A stretch of 64,000 nt of DNA from an uncultured Planctomycetales bacterium (GCA_903926465.1 CAIYJE010000189.1:62001-126000); one strand, 5' to 3'; shown: positions 19,186 to 28,203, counted from the first letter of the stretch. A program made the numbers and translations. Notes: generated from the letters alone by a model not told the origin.

Positions 19186-19911
19186 ATGGTGGCATTCGTT
19201 CTGAGCCGCTTAGCATGGACCTGCTTGCTGGCCTACCTTTTTTTGTTTCTCGTTTTGGATTCGGCCATCGTCCGTCAATTCGATGTCGATGATTCCAGGA
19301 AAATGCTCGGTCGGCTCCATCGGATTACCGCCGGCACCTTCTTTACGGGCCTGGCAATCCTGACCTTTTACTATTACCGGTTCCACAGAAAACCTAGACC
19401 CTACCCGCCAGCGCCTGGAGTTTCCCTGCTTGCCATCTGGGTCGGTAGTCTGACGGTTTACGGGTTGCTCTTGCTGCCGGCTTTCACCCGCATCGTCGGT
19501 CGGACCGAGGCGGCCCTGATCACCCGACCGTTCTCCTTGGCGTTAAACCTGGTTTGCACACTCGCACTGATTGCCGAGGGCGTAACCCTGGTCAAAAACT
19601 TTCGTGCCTGCCAAAACCAGAGGCAGCGGGCCATGCTAACCCTCAGGGCCCTGCTGATTGGCGTTTCCGCCGTTCTATTGGTCGTCCTTTTCGGCCTGCA
19701 TGCCTCCCTCTCCAGTCAAATTGACCAAGCTCAGCACACCGGTTTTGTAGCCGCTCACAAAATCTATCTCTTCGTCGTGACAGCACAGTGGCTCGTCAAT
19801 CTCGCCTTGCTGTTCACGCCCCAGGTGTTCAACCCGTTCCTACTGGATTCTCCCAGGCTTCAACGTGTTCTGAACTTTGGGCGCAAGCAACCTGCCCATT
19901 CCGCCGTGTAA
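19186..19911 (+). CDS. Multi-pass membrane protein of unknown function
   Basis: About 241 residues with five or six hydrophobic helices (AWTCLLAYLFLFLVLD, GTFFTGLAILTFYYY, LLAIWVGSLTVYGLLLL, FSLALNLVCTLALIA, ALLIGVSAVLLVVLFG, a final one near 220). Several His and Arg residues lie at helix ends, but no heme or transport motif is clear. I favour the ATG at 19186; an in-frame ATG at 19048 would add 46 residues overlapping the divergent serine acetyltransferase upstream region. A weak hairpin follows at 19927-19959. Confidence 0.65.
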   Translation: MVAFVLSRLAWTCLLAYLFLFLVLDSAIVRQFDVDDSRKMLGRLHRITAGTFFTGLAILTFYYYRFHRKPRPYPPAPGVSLLAIWVGSLTVYGLLLLPAFTRIVGRTEAALITRPFSLALNLVCTLALIAEGVTLVKNFRACQNQRQRAMLTLRALLIGVSAVLLVVLFGLHASLSSQIDQAQHTGFVAAHKIYLFVVTAQWLVNLALLFTPQVFNPFLLDSPRLQRVLNFGRKQPAHSAV

Positions 19912-19926
19912 TCGTTCACCCGCGAA

Positions 19927-19959
19927 CCGGGAATATGAGCCCACCCAGCCCCTTCCCGG
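19927..19959 (+). terminator. Possible terminator hairpin
   Basis: CCGGGAA (19927-19933) pairs with TTCCCGG (19953-19959) across a 19-base loop, just after the membrane-protein stop and before the next gene. A pyrimidine-rich tail with several T residues follows. The loop is long, so support is moderate. Confidence 0.4.
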
Positions 19960-20001
19960 GCACGTAGTCTTTCCCTTACCTGCTTCCCAGGTCACTCTCC
20001 G

Positions 20002-21054
20002 ATGCCCCAGAACCTGCCGATCAGCGATCCCGCCCCCATCTTCGACCACTTTCGCGGGAACTTTGCCACGGAACTCCTCACGGCGGCCGTGGCTCACTTT
20101 GGTCTGTTCGGCCGGCTGGCCACAGAAGGGCCAACCCCGTTTGAAACTCTCAGGCAATCGCTCGGGCTTGAGCAGCGACCGATGCAGGTCCTGACCACTG
20201 CGCTCAAGGCCATGAACCTTCTCCAGGACCAAGCCGGAGAACTCGCCCTGACCGAACTGGCGCAAACCCACCTCGTTCCTGGAACCCCTTTTGATGTTGG
20301 TGATTACATCGGCCTCATGGCCGACAATCCTGGCGTCAAGGCCATGGTGGAACGGCTTCAGTCCAACCGCCCGGCCGGATCAGGCGACTCAGAAGGGCCT
20401 GGCGTTGCGTACATCTATCGAGAAGGAATGGTCTCGGCCATGGACGGCGATGCCTCCGCACGCCACTTCACCATGGCGCTTGCCGCCCGGGCCCGGAACG
20501 TGGCCCCCGTGCTGGCCCAGGCCTGGCCGCTGCCAACGGCCAAACGCCTGCTCGACGTTGGTGGCGGTTCCGGACTTTACGCCATCGCTTATCTCCTGGC
20601 CCACCCATACCTGGAAGCCGTGGTGTGGGACCGGCCAGAGGTCCTGAAAGTGGCGGCTGAGCTCGCACGCCAGTCCGGTGTCGAAAGCCGACTCGTGCTC
20701 ACTCCGGGTGATATGTTCAGCGACCCCGTCCCTGAAGGTTGCGATGTTCACCTGGTCTCCAACGTCTTGCATGACTGGGATATTCCCGAATGCTGCAAGC
20801 TCATCAATCGCCTGGTCCCAGCCCTGGCACCTGGCGGCCAGTTGCTGGTGCATGACGTGTTCCTGAACGACACCCTCGACGGCCCCTTGCCGATTGCCCT
20901 CTACTCCGCCGCTCTGTTCTCCCTTACCGAAGGCCGGGCCTATAGCGCGGCCGAGTACCGAACCTGGCTCAACTCCGCAGGCCTCGAAACCAGCCGCCAG
21001 ATTGTGCCAACTTTGGTGTCTTGCGGCGTTCTGGCCGCCACCAAGCCCGCTTGA
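20002..21054 (+). CDS. O-methyltransferase-like protein (Methyltransf_2 family)
   Basis: A 350-residue protein with the architecture of acetylserotonin/hydroxyindole O-methyltransferases and polyketide-tailoring methyltransferases. An N-terminal winged-helix dimerisation region (about 10-100) is followed by the SAM-binding fold with LLDVGGGSGLYAIAYL near residue 180, the acidic VVWDRPEV and a VHLVSNVLHDW motif bearing a His at the position of the usual catalytic base. Members methylate small-molecule hydroxyls, but the substrate is not predictable here. It is transcribed alone, with 269 bp before efp. Confidence 0.85.
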   Translation: MPQNLPISDPAPIFDHFRGNFATELLTAAVAHFGLFGRLATEGPTPFETLRQSLGLEQRPMQVLTTALKAMNLLQDQAGELALTELAQTHLVPGTPFDVGDYIGLMADNPGVKAMVERLQSNRPAGSGDSEGPGVAYIYREGMVSAMDGDASARHFTMALAARARNVAPVLAQAWPLPTAKRLLDVGGGSGLYAIAYLLAHPYLEAVVWDRPEVLKVAAELARQSGVESRLVLTPGDMFSDPVPEGCDVHLVSNVLHDWDIPECCKLINRLVPALAPGGQLLVHDVFLNDTLDGPLPIALYSAALFSLTEGRAYSAAEYRTWLNSAGLETSRQIVPTLVSCGVLAATKPA

Positions 21055-21323
21055 TTCCAATCAGGCAGCGGTGCCAGAGTCATCGGCAAGGCTTTCTGAC
21101 CAGCCACCAGGCATTTTAGCTGAAAAACCAGGGAAACGCAGTTACAAAATCCGCCCACAAACCGCACGTTTGTGCACCACACGAACCCAAAAGCCCTGTT
21201 CAAGGGAGGCTCTATTGGGTTATGTTTGGTTAATCTGCACCCAGGCTCCAGATGCCCTGTGCACAGGCGACCACCAACGGCGACCTGAACCTCAAGACAC
21301 TCTCTCACTCCGACAAGACTGCC

Positions 21324-21878
21324 ATGAAAGCTTCTGAAGTCCGCAAAGGCCAAGTTGTTGTTATGGATGGAACGAACTTCATCGTTCTTGACTTTGCGCA
21401 CCGGACTCCCGGTAACTTACGCGCATTTGTCCAGATGAAGCTTCGGAACCTCTCAAGCGGATCCCAAGTTGAAAAGCGGTTCCGGTCCGACGAGCAACTC
21501 GACGTTCCGTATGTAGAACATCGTGACTTCGAGTACCTGTACTCGCAGGGCGACGAGCACGTGTTCATGGACGTGGAAAATTACGACCAGCTCACGTTTG
21601 CCGAGAGCATGGTGGGAGACTCGATGAAGTACCTGCTGCCCAACATCCGGGTGCAAGTGACCTACATCGACAACAAGGCCACCTCCATTGAACTGCCGGC
21701 CACGGTGGAACTGGTTGTGACCGACACCCCGCCCTCCATCGCCGGCGCAACCGCAACCAACCAGTACAAAGATGCAACGCTTGAGACGGGCCTGATTGTG
21801 AAGGTTCCTCCCTTCATTGAGGTTGGGACCAAGATCAAAGTGGATACCCGATCGAGCGAGTACCTTTCCCGCGTCTAA
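21324..21878 (+). CDS. efp: Elongation factor P
   Basis: A 184-residue EF-P of normal length with the three beta-barrel domains. EF-P binds between the P and E sites of the ribosome and relieves stalling at polyproline. The start MKASEVRKGQVVVMDG and the C-terminal KVPPFIEVGTKIKVDTRSSEYLSRV are typical. The domain I loop that usually reads PGKGxAF or PGRGxAF reads TPGNLRAF here, placing Asn31 where the modified Lys or Arg normally sits. This may mean an unmodified EF-P or another modification route. An in-frame TTG at 21252 is rejected because the family begins at MKAS. A hairpin terminator follows. Confidence 0.93.
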   Translation: MKASEVRKGQVVVMDGTNFIVLDFAHRTPGNLRAFVQMKLRNLSSGSQVEKRFRSDEQLDVPYVEHRDFEYLYSQGDEHVFMDVENYDQLTFAESMVGDSMKYLLPNIRVQVTYIDNKATSIELPATVELVVTDTPPSIAGATATNQYKDATLETGLIVKVPPFIEVGTKIKVDTRSSEYLSRV

Positions 21879-21893
21879 AGTTTTTTCCAATTA

Positions 21894-21930
21894 CTGGGAC
21901 TGGTTGGCCGTTCCACGGTGACAGTCCCAG
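21894..21930 (+). terminator. Hairpin after efp
   Basis: CTGGGACTG (21894-21902) pairs perfectly with CAGTCCCAG (21922-21930), 16 bp past the efp stop, followed by GTTTTG. Good candidate intrinsic terminator. Confidence 0.6.
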
Positions 21931-21977
21931 GTTTTGCGATCTGCTGGAATCCGTAATTTCTGGAAGGCATGGATGCC

Positions 21978-22475
21978 ATGACCAAGAATAGCGCAACGCG
22001 TTTGGGTTTCGGTTCGTTTGCGTTCTGGCTATTACTGCTGGTAACAGTGGCGCCTGGCTGCGGCGGCAGCGGTTCCATGCCCCCCTTGGCGTCTATTCCA
22101 GGCCCAGCGCCGGAACTGAAAGTGGGCACCATTCGGCCTGGCGATACCGGCTGGATTCGCTTGACAGACCTCTTTATTGATGACAACGGCATTGCCTGGG
22201 TCGATGCCGATGCCACGGTCTATCGCAAGTCAGACACAGGGCTAGCTTCATTACCACCGATGGAGCGAGCCTTCATTGGGACGGCCAGCGGCTATCTTCA
22301 CGTGAGTATGAGCCGGGATGTGAACGCCATGACGGTGGTTCGGACCAGCCCGAGAGACGCCCACTGGCTACCCGCTCGGAACCTGGGCGCGGTTGTCCAG
22401 GCCATTCGTGGTGGATATCAAGACGTGGCGCTTCCCAGAGACTCCGCAGCCAAGCAAGAGACCCCGGGATCTTGA
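21978..22475 (+). CDS. Small lipoprotein of unknown function
   Basis: About 165 residues. A hydrophobic signal segment (FAFWLLLLVTVAPGCGG) ends in the lipobox-like APGC, so the protein is probably lipid-anchored. The rest, about 130 residues, is a soluble domain with no family I recognise (TIRPGDTGWIRLTDLFIDDNGIAWVDADATVY). I chose the second ATG at 21978 because GGAAGG at about 21962 spaces well from it and too closely from the ATG at 21969. Confidence 0.7.
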   Translation: MTKNSATRLGFGSFAFWLLLLVTVAPGCGGSGSMPPLASIPGPAPELKVGTIRPGDTGWIRLTDLFIDDNGIAWVDADATVYRKSDTGLASLPPMERAFIGTASGYLHVSMSRDVNAMTVVRTSPRDAHWLPARNLGAVVQAIRGGYQDVALPRDSAAKQETPGS

Positions 22476-22643
22476 CGGTTTGAGGCGGCCCTCGTATCGT
22501 GCCGGATAACACTGGAAGAGTTCGGAAACCGGTCAATCGATCGGTTTCGGGCCCACCCGGCGGTCTTTCGGCCCGCGCCTGAAGACCTCGCCTGCCTGCG
22601 CCAGCGCACCGGGATATCCAGCCTATTGCAGCGGGAGCTTTTT

Positions 22644-23816
22644 GTGGATCTCGTGACACAACTTCTGTCGGATCTGGTTCGCATTCCAAGCGTGAACCCG
22701 ATGGGACGGGCAGGAGCCACGCGAGCAGACGGTTTTTTTGAAACCGATGTCACGAATTATCTGGAAACCTACCTGACCGCTCAGGGGGTGACGTGCCATC
22801 GGGTTCCGGTTTCTCCCGGACGAGATAACCTTTTTGCGTATTACGAAGCACCCAATCCCGGCAAGCGGCTTCTGTTCGACGCCCACCAGGACACGGTTCC
22901 TGTTGAGGGGATGATTGTGCCGCCGTTCGGGGCACACATCGAAGGGGGACGGCTGTACGGCCGGGGGGCCTGCGATATCAAGGGGGGCCTGGCCGCCATG
23001 GTGCTCGCGTTCCTGCGGCTGGTCCGGGAACGACCCAAGCATTCCGCCTCGGTGGTTCTCGCCCTTACCGTGGACGAGGAATATACCCATATGGGCAGTT
23101 CGGCAATTGCCAAGTTACCCCCAGAGGGGATCGACCTGGCCATTGTTGCCGAGCCCACCCGATTCGACCTGATCACCACCCACAAAGGGGCCGTTCGGTG
23201 GAAAATTGAGTCGCGCGGCACCGCCTGCCATAGCTCAACCCCAGACCGGGGCGACAACGCCATTTACAGGATGAGCCGGGTACTCCACGTTCTTCAACGT
23301 CATGCCCAGGAGCTCCAGGGGAGCACACCAGACCCAATCCTTGGCGCACCCAGTCTCTCCGTGGGAACCATTCACGGTGGCGTGAGTCCGAACGTGGTTC
23401 CTGATGAGTGCGTCATCGAACTCGATCGGCGGGTGATTCCGGGCGAGAACCCAGACCATGTCCCCACGCTGGTCACCGAAGCGCTTCGCTTGCACCTGTC
23501 CGCGGAAGACTTTGACCAGCTTGCATTCCACGTTCCATGGGTGCGAATGCCGGCTCTCAGGTCCTCTGTTTCCAGTTCGACGTTAGAAATTCTGAGCCAG
23601 TGCGTGGCGCGTCAGACGGGCCGAAACCCCCTGGTAAGCGGCGTGCCGTTTGGAACCGATGCGGGGCCACTGGGGCAAATAGGCATCCCCTGCGTGGTGC
23701 TTGGACCTGGAGACATTGCCCAAGCACATACCAAAGACGAATGGATTGATCTCGACCAGTTGCGATATGCAGTCGATGTCTACTTTGACCTCGCCTGCTG
23801 CCTGGGTGCCAGTTGA
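22644..23816 (+). CDS. M20 family deacylase/peptidase (ArgE/DapE-like)
   Basis: About 390 residues. This is a two-zinc amidohydrolase of the ArgE/DapE/CPG2 type, acting on N-acyl amino acids or small peptides. Metal-binding motifs appear in order: DAHQDTVP, GACDIKGGLAA, the catalytic Glu pair in TVDEEYTHMGS, the Asp/Glu ligand in VAEPT and the final His in AQAHTKDEW. The dimerisation lid domain lies around residues 175-290. The GTG at 22644 is preceded by GGGAG with good spacing; a TTG at 22626 is possible. It could serve arginine or lysine synthesis, but the sequence does not choose between ArgE and DapE. Confidence 0.86.
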   Translation: MDLVTQLLSDLVRIPSVNPMGRAGATRADGFFETDVTNYLETYLTAQGVTCHRVPVSPGRDNLFAYYEAPNPGKRLLFDAHQDTVPVEGMIVPPFGAHIEGGRLYGRGACDIKGGLAAMVLAFLRLVRERPKHSASVVLALTVDEEYTHMGSSAIAKLPPEGIDLAIVAEPTRFDLITTHKGAVRWKIESRGTACHSSTPDRGDNAIYRMSRVLHVLQRHAQELQGSTPDPILGAPSLSVGTIHGGVSPNVVPDECVIELDRRVIPGENPDHVPTLVTEALRLHLSAEDFDQLAFHVPWVRMPALRSSVSSSTLEILSQCVARQTGRNPLVSGVPFGTDAGPLGQIGIPCVVLGPGDIAQAHTKDEWIDLDQLRYAVDVYFDLACCLGAS

Positions 23817-23888
23817 GTTGATTGGCTTAGAGCCCAGATGGTTCTCTGGCTGACAGCTGCCACCCCATCCCTCGCGTTGACCAATCGG

Positions 23889-23908
23889 GACAGCCGCCTT
23901 CGGCTGTC
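23889..23908 (+). terminator. Hairpin downstream of M20 gene
   Basis: GACAGCCG (23889-23896) and CGGCTGTC (23901-23908) form a perfect 8-bp stem with a CCTT loop, followed by a GT-rich tail (TTGTTCTTG). It probably ends the M20 transcript. Confidence 0.6.
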
Positions 23909-23982
23909 GCCTGGGGTTGTTCTTGTGTGCAACCCAATCATGAACCGCTGGTGCCCACTCACGCTCGAACGATCAATAACAA

Positions 23983-24021
23983 GACCGGCTGGTCAGGATC
24001 GTTGATCCTGGCCAGCCGGTC
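23983..24021 (-). terminator. Strong hairpin after small secreted protein gene
   Basis: An 18-bp stem with a single G-U-type mismatch joins 23983-24000 to 24004-24021 around a 3-base loop. On the minus strand it is followed by TTGTTATT. It lies about 40 bp past the stop of the minus-strand secreted protein and is the clearest terminator in the window. Confidence 0.8.
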
Positions 24022-24061
24022 AGTATTTCTCGATCTGAAGGCCGTGGGGCCTTGAGGTCAC

Positions 24062-24403
24062 TCAGAACACGTCGAGCGTGAAGTGATGACCCTGGTAGAA
24101 CTTCTTGTTGGTCCAGTCGCTGAACCAACCGTGTGGGTGACGCATTCCAAGAACGCGCTGACCACCGTAGTAATTGCGGTACATCGGACCTTGAATCTGA
24201 GGTACGATGCGCTGCTCACGAGGGTAACGGTACCACCCGTCGTAAAGCTGGTTACCTTCAGCGCCGTTTCCTGGCGTCTGCGGTGGCGCATAAGGCCAGT
24301 GCAGGTAATCGTTCCAATCCTGGGCGCGGGCCGAACCAGCACCGGTCGAGAGCAGCATAGCAGCGCCAAGCAAGGCCGCTGTGAAGAGAGATCGAGGAGC
24401 CAC
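24062..24403 (-). CDS. Small secreted Tyr/Trp-rich protein
   Basis: A 113-residue protein read from a GTG preceded by a perfect GGAGG. Residues 1-27 form a signal peptide ending SARA, with cleavage expected before QDWNDY. The mature 86 residues are rich in Tyr, Trp, Pro, His and Gly (LHWPYAPPQTP; YDGWYRYPREQ; YRNYYGGQR; HPHGWFSDWTN) and end in a FTLDVF tail. No family recognised. The strong Shine-Dalgarno, signal peptide and strong terminator argue for a real, well-expressed gene. It is divergent from the M28 peptidase. Confidence 0.8.
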   Translation of the reverse strand: MAPRSLFTAALLGAAMLLSTGAGSARAQDWNDYLHWPYAPPQTPGNGAEGNQLYDGWYRYPREQRIVPQIQGPMYRNYYGGQRVLGMRHPHGWFSDWTNKKFYQGHHFTLDVF

Positions 24404-24573
24404 GTTTTATCCTCCATGACTAGGGAAGCTCCGTACCTGGTTTACGATCGACCGAGGGAACCGAGAAACTCATGATCGACAACCAAATTCGCTCCCCGCT
24501 TGGATGGAATGCGCCGGCCAGAACGATCGTAACGGAACCCATTCATCGGCTCGATGGATCGAGAGGTGGCATC

Positions 24574-25749
24574 ATGACGATTGGCCCAGTTCGGAGCATT
24601 GCAGCAGTTCTTCCGCTTGTGCTGGCGTTCACGGGGTTACCCCGCACGGCGCAAGGCGAAGATCTGGTCAGGGTTCCGCTAGAGGCAACCCTGGTGACCC
24701 ACGTTCAAACCCTGGCCTCACCTGCGTTTCAGGGCCGCCGGGGCCCAGGCGCTCGGCGCGCCGCCAGCTACATTTTGGACGCCTGGAAAACGTTCAACCT
24801 GAAGCCGCTCTTTGATACTCGCTTCACGCAAGATGTGGTGGATGAAGCCACCGGGCTGATCATAGGCCAGAATCTGGGCGCGATTATTCCAGGCTCAGAC
24901 CCAGCTCTGGAACGTGAGTGGGTGCTGCTGGGGGTTCATTATGACCACCTGGGGGTGCATCGAGGGGTAGTTTTCCCAGGCGCAGACGATAACGCGTCTT
25001 CGGTCGCCATGATGCTTGAGGTTGCAAGGTGCCTGAGCCAGGCCGGCCCTGAGTTCGCTCCCCGGCGAACCATCGTGTTCATGGCATTCGACCTTGAGGA
25101 GGACGGGCTGGTGGGATCTCAGTACTTTGTGAACCACCCGCCCAGGCCACTGGAAGACCTGAAGTTGATGGTTACCGGCGATATGCTCAGTCGGGCGCTC
25201 GGGGGGGTCTGCAAATCCGACCTCTATGCCATGGGCACCGAGTTCTCGCCAGGTATCCGCGAGCCGCTCAGGCGTGCCTCGGTAGACATGCCGCTGACGC
25301 TGAAGATGATCGGGAACGATATGCTGGCCGTGGACCGGAGCGATTACGGACCGTTCCGCCGCCGCCATATTCCGTTCCTCTTCTTGAGTACCGGGGAAAA
25401 CCCCACCTACCACACGCCCGACGATCGCCCAGAAACGATCGACGCTGCAAAACTTGCTGCCGCCAGCCAGCTCGTCTTCAAACTCCTGACCGAGTTGCTC
25501 AACCAGAAGCAGTTGCCGCCCTGGTCAGATCAACCCACGCATGAGTTGAGTGAAGCCGAGGCCATTCGCGATACGCTCAGGCAACTGGTTGATCACGCCC
25601 AGGAACTGAAATTGAATGTGCTGCAGACGACCATGATCCGTGGCGTGGTCCGGGATCTGGACGCCGCCATTGGACGCGGCCAACTGACCGGGCCTGAACG
25701 CCAGAAGCTGGTGACCCAGGCTCAGGTCATCCTGTACTCCATCCTCTGA
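24574..25749 (+). CDS. Secreted M28 family metallopeptidase
   Basis: A 391-residue protein with a signal peptide (about residues 1-27, ending TAQG) and a co-catalytic di-zinc M28 aminopeptidase domain. Likely ligands are the His in GVHYDHLG, the bridging Asp in PGADDNASSVA, the Glu pair in DLEEDGLVGS, an Asp in VTGDMLS and the His in TYHTPDD. Such enzymes remove N-terminal residues from peptides outside the cytoplasm. I chose the ATG at 24574 (GAGAGGTGG just upstream) because the signal peptide starts there. A C-terminal helical extension of about 70 residues follows the peptidase core. Confidence 0.88.
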   Translation: MTIGPVRSIAAVLPLVLAFTGLPRTAQGEDLVRVPLEATLVTHVQTLASPAFQGRRGPGARRAASYILDAWKTFNLKPLFDTRFTQDVVDEATGLIIGQNLGAIIPGSDPALEREWVLLGVHYDHLGVHRGVVFPGADDNASSVAMMLEVARCLSQAGPEFAPRRTIVFMAFDLEEDGLVGSQYFVNHPPRPLEDLKLMVTGDMLSRALGGVCKSDLYAMGTEFSPGIREPLRRASVDMPLTLKMIGNDMLAVDRSDYGPFRRRHIPFLFLSTGENPTYHTPDDRPETIDAAKLAAASQLVFKLLTELLNQKQLPPWSDQPTHELSEAEAIRDTLRQLVDHAQELKLNVLQTTMIRGVVRDLDAAIGRGQLTGPERQKLVTQAQVILYSIL

Positions 25750-25866
25750 TTGCGTTGAGTGGTACAAACCCGCAGAGACCAAGAATCTCAGGCCAAGAAT
25801 CGACCCAGATGATTGGAATGGGCCAGGAGCGATGGGCCAAGAACGTTGCCAGGCTTGCCCGGCGGC

Positions 25867-27822
25867 TTACTCGTCCTCGGGTTCAATGAGGATCGGCCGG
25901 CGTTTCTGAAGGTCAACCGGCGGCGCTGGGGCCGGCGGCCCTGGCATGTCAAGGTCGCGCTGGGGAATCATGCGTTCTGGGCCAGCCGCGCCATCTTCGG
26001 GAACCTGCATCCGCAAACCGAGCGGCGAGAGCAAATCGGCCGCCGGTTTGGTCTTACCACTCTCAACATCCTTGATCCGATCTTGAAGCGAATCGATCCA
26101 GGTCAGTCCGTTGGGAATCACGGGTGGACCCAAAACGGTCCGTCCTCCGAATTCGCTCATTTCCAGACCCGAACGCTGGGCTTGAAATCTCAGATGGTCC
26201 ACCACGGCCGAAGCCCGCGCCAGATCTCCTCCAGAAAGGTAAAGCTGCGCCCGTAAACCTTGAAGCCGTAGCCTGGTCTGGAGGTCCAGATCTTCCAGGT
26301 TCAGTCGATCGAGTTCTGCCAGCGCCTGGTCCTGGTCTCCGCTGGCAATCGCGGCAACCAGCGGATAGACCGAGGGCTCGGACGGACCGAAATTACCGGA
26401 TGTCGCTTGAGCCAAATTCTCACGAAGAAGCTGGCCCTGAAGTCCTAACCTCCTCATCTTCAAAAGCGTGGGGTGGTCAAGAGCCAGCTCTCCACGCACA
26501 GGCATCCGCGTGGGTCGATTCTGAAAGATCGCCTTCGGATCCGCGCCGGCTTCGTTTGTCTCGGACGCAAGCAAGAGAATTCCCTGAGCGATCGTTCGCT
26601 GCCAGAGTTCGTTGCTGGCAGCATCGGGTACCAGCGGCTCAAAAGACTCATGGCCTGGATCACAGATTGCGGGCGGGGAAACCCCGTCCCTTCCCATCAC
26701 ACGGTAAGCAATCCGGCGCATCCCAGGCCGAGAATTGAGACTCATCGCCACCAGCGGAGACCGCTGATCAAAGGGGCTAAACCGCTTGTAGACCGCACCA
26801 TTGCCACCACGGAACCAGGTGAAGGTCGAGAGCGAACCGGAGACGGCGTGGCTGGTAAAAATCCCTTCGCCCTGCGGGTCTACCGCAATTTCAAAGCTCT
26901 GAATGGCCCGGGTCGGGGCATTGACCGGAATAATCATTTCTTGGGCGGCCGCTTTTCGGCCATCCACGGAAAGAATGCCGATGAGAAGCTGATCGACCTG
27001 AGAGGCTGGAGCTTGCCCCTTGGCAGACGGAAAGAGCAGGAATTTCCCTTCTTCAATCCATTCGGGCCGCCCAGGAACCGCCATGAGAACGGTAGAGGGC
27101 AGGGGATGGGACTTGCTGGAACCACCCCCAGGTGCCCAGACCCCAATGCCAGATTGCGGATTCTTCAGATCTGGGCCCTGATAAACATAAGCAAGACTCG
27201 CCCCTTCTGGGTTCCAGGCCGGAAACGAGGCACCCGGTAGCCTGGCAACCAGGCTGCCATCCCCGGCTCGAACGACCAGTAACCCCCGGCTCCCGTCAGC
27301 GGCAAACGGTACCGTGAGTAAGGAACCGTCTGGGTTCCAGGTTACCCCCTGGGCGGCCTGTGAGTTTTCAGTCTCAAGCGCTGGGGACCAGGGCCAGGAA
27401 CCAGCAACCCGGCTCTGGTCCAGGGAGTCACGAACCACCAGTTCCAGTCGGGCCGGTTGTCCCTGGCCAGGGCTGATCACACGCCCGTAGGCCAGGGCAC
27501 GCCCTTTCAGTCCCCAGGCCGGCTCGGTAATCCAGCCGTCCACCTGCTCGTCAATCTGTACCGAATCATTGGTGTCGATTCGTGTCGTCCAGAGCCGCGA
27601 ACCCCCATTCCGGTTCAGAGACCAGGGATCGGTCGAATCTCGTTCCACTGGCACCTGAACTAGTTCGTCCACAAACGCGTGGCGGCTGGAGGCAGAAACA
27701 ACCCTGGGCGTGGTATAAGCCAGCCACAACCCGTCGGGTGACCAGCTCTGCCCGAACGTCAGGGCTCCCATGGAGAGCCAGGCCCAGCCGGCGATCAGAA
27801 TTGCGAAGGTTCGAAGACCCAT
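25867..27822 (-). CDS. Secreted TolB-like beta-propeller protein
   Basis: A 651-residue protein with a signal peptide (MGLRTFAILIAGWAWLSMGA, cleaved near TFGQ). Several repeats resemble PD40/TolB blades: QSWSPDGLWLAYTTP, VTWNPDGSLLTVPF, FPAWNPEGASLAYVY and RPEWIEEGKFLLFP. The C-terminal third is helical with TPR-like character (LALDHPTLLKMRRLGLQGQL; LLSGGDLARASAVV). The likely role is protein interaction outside the cytoplasm; no enzyme motif is seen. I chose the start at the signal peptide; upstream in-frame codons lack support. A GTGCA-type palindrome lies right upstream. Confidence 0.78.
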   Translation of the reverse strand: MGLRTFAILIAGWAWLSMGALTFGQSWSPDGLWLAYTTPRVVSASSRHAFVDELVQVPVERDSTDPWSLNRNGGSRLWTTRIDTNDSVQIDEQVDGWITEPAWGLKGRALAYGRVISPGQGQPARLELVVRDSLDQSRVAGSWPWSPALETENSQAAQGVTWNPDGSLLTVPFAADGSRGLLVVRAGDGSLVARLPGASFPAWNPEGASLAYVYQGPDLKNPQSGIGVWAPGGGSSKSHPLPSTVLMAVPGRPEWIEEGKFLLFPSAKGQAPASQVDQLLIGILSVDGRKAAAQEMIIPVNAPTRAIQSFEIAVDPQGEGIFTSHAVSGSLSTFTWFRGGNGAVYKRFSPFDQRSPLVAMSLNSRPGMRRIAYRVMGRDGVSPPAICDPGHESFEPLVPDAASNELWQRTIAQGILLLASETNEAGADPKAIFQNRPTRMPVRGELALDHPTLLKMRRLGLQGQLLRENLAQATSGNFGPSEPSVYPLVAAIASGDQDQALAELDRLNLEDLDLQTRLRLQGLRAQLYLSGGDLARASAVVDHLRFQAQRSGLEMSEFGGRTVLGPPVIPNGLTWIDSLQDRIKDVESGKTKPAADLLSPLGLRMQVPEDGAAGPERMIPQRDLDMPGPPAPAPPVDLQKRRPILIEPEDE

Positions 27823-28203
27823 ATTTGTATGTGCACCGATGCACACCCTGGAGGATCGGATCGTCGATCTCGTGAACCTGGAACGCGAGCTATGAATTAT
27901 AAGTCCCTGGGCCAAGAAAGCGACACGTTGCGTTCTTAATGGGGTCTAGAGTTTGGAAAGTAACGGTTTGAACGATAAGGGACCCAGAGTGAGCTCATCA
28001 GGCATTTGACTTGATGGGCCACGACAGCGACATTTAATTTGTGGCAACGTGGAAATTGAAAAGCTGCGGCCTGCGCCTCAGCAATTCTTGTTGCCACGGG
28101 ATCGGTTCTTCTAGAATACGATCAAACCGCCTCGCGAATTTGCCCCGGCGACCCTGTCAGGGCGAGTGTTCAGGACCTGTATCACCCAAGAGATCGCCCT
28201 ACC
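27823..28203. other. Divergent intergenic region
   Basis: About 380 bp between the beta-propeller gene (minus) and the first dehydratase gene (plus). It must hold promoters for both. Near the minus gene is the palindrome TGTGCA-CCGA-TGCACA (27830-27845). Toward the plus operon is a long imperfect stem-loop (28041-28097). No additional gene is supported. Confidence 0.7.
28041..28097 (+). promoter_or_regulatory. Long stem-loop leader of the acyl-assembly locus
   Basis: GTGGCAAC (28041-28048) pairs perfectly with GTTGCCAC (28090-28097). Inside, GAAATTG-type and CAATT-type bases pair across an internal loop, and GCTG/CAGC closes an apical loop. The 57-nt element lies about 106 bp before the first dehydratase ATG. 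No plus-strand gene precedes it, so it is more likely a 5' leader or protein-binding element than a terminator for a coding gene. Confidence 0.45.
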
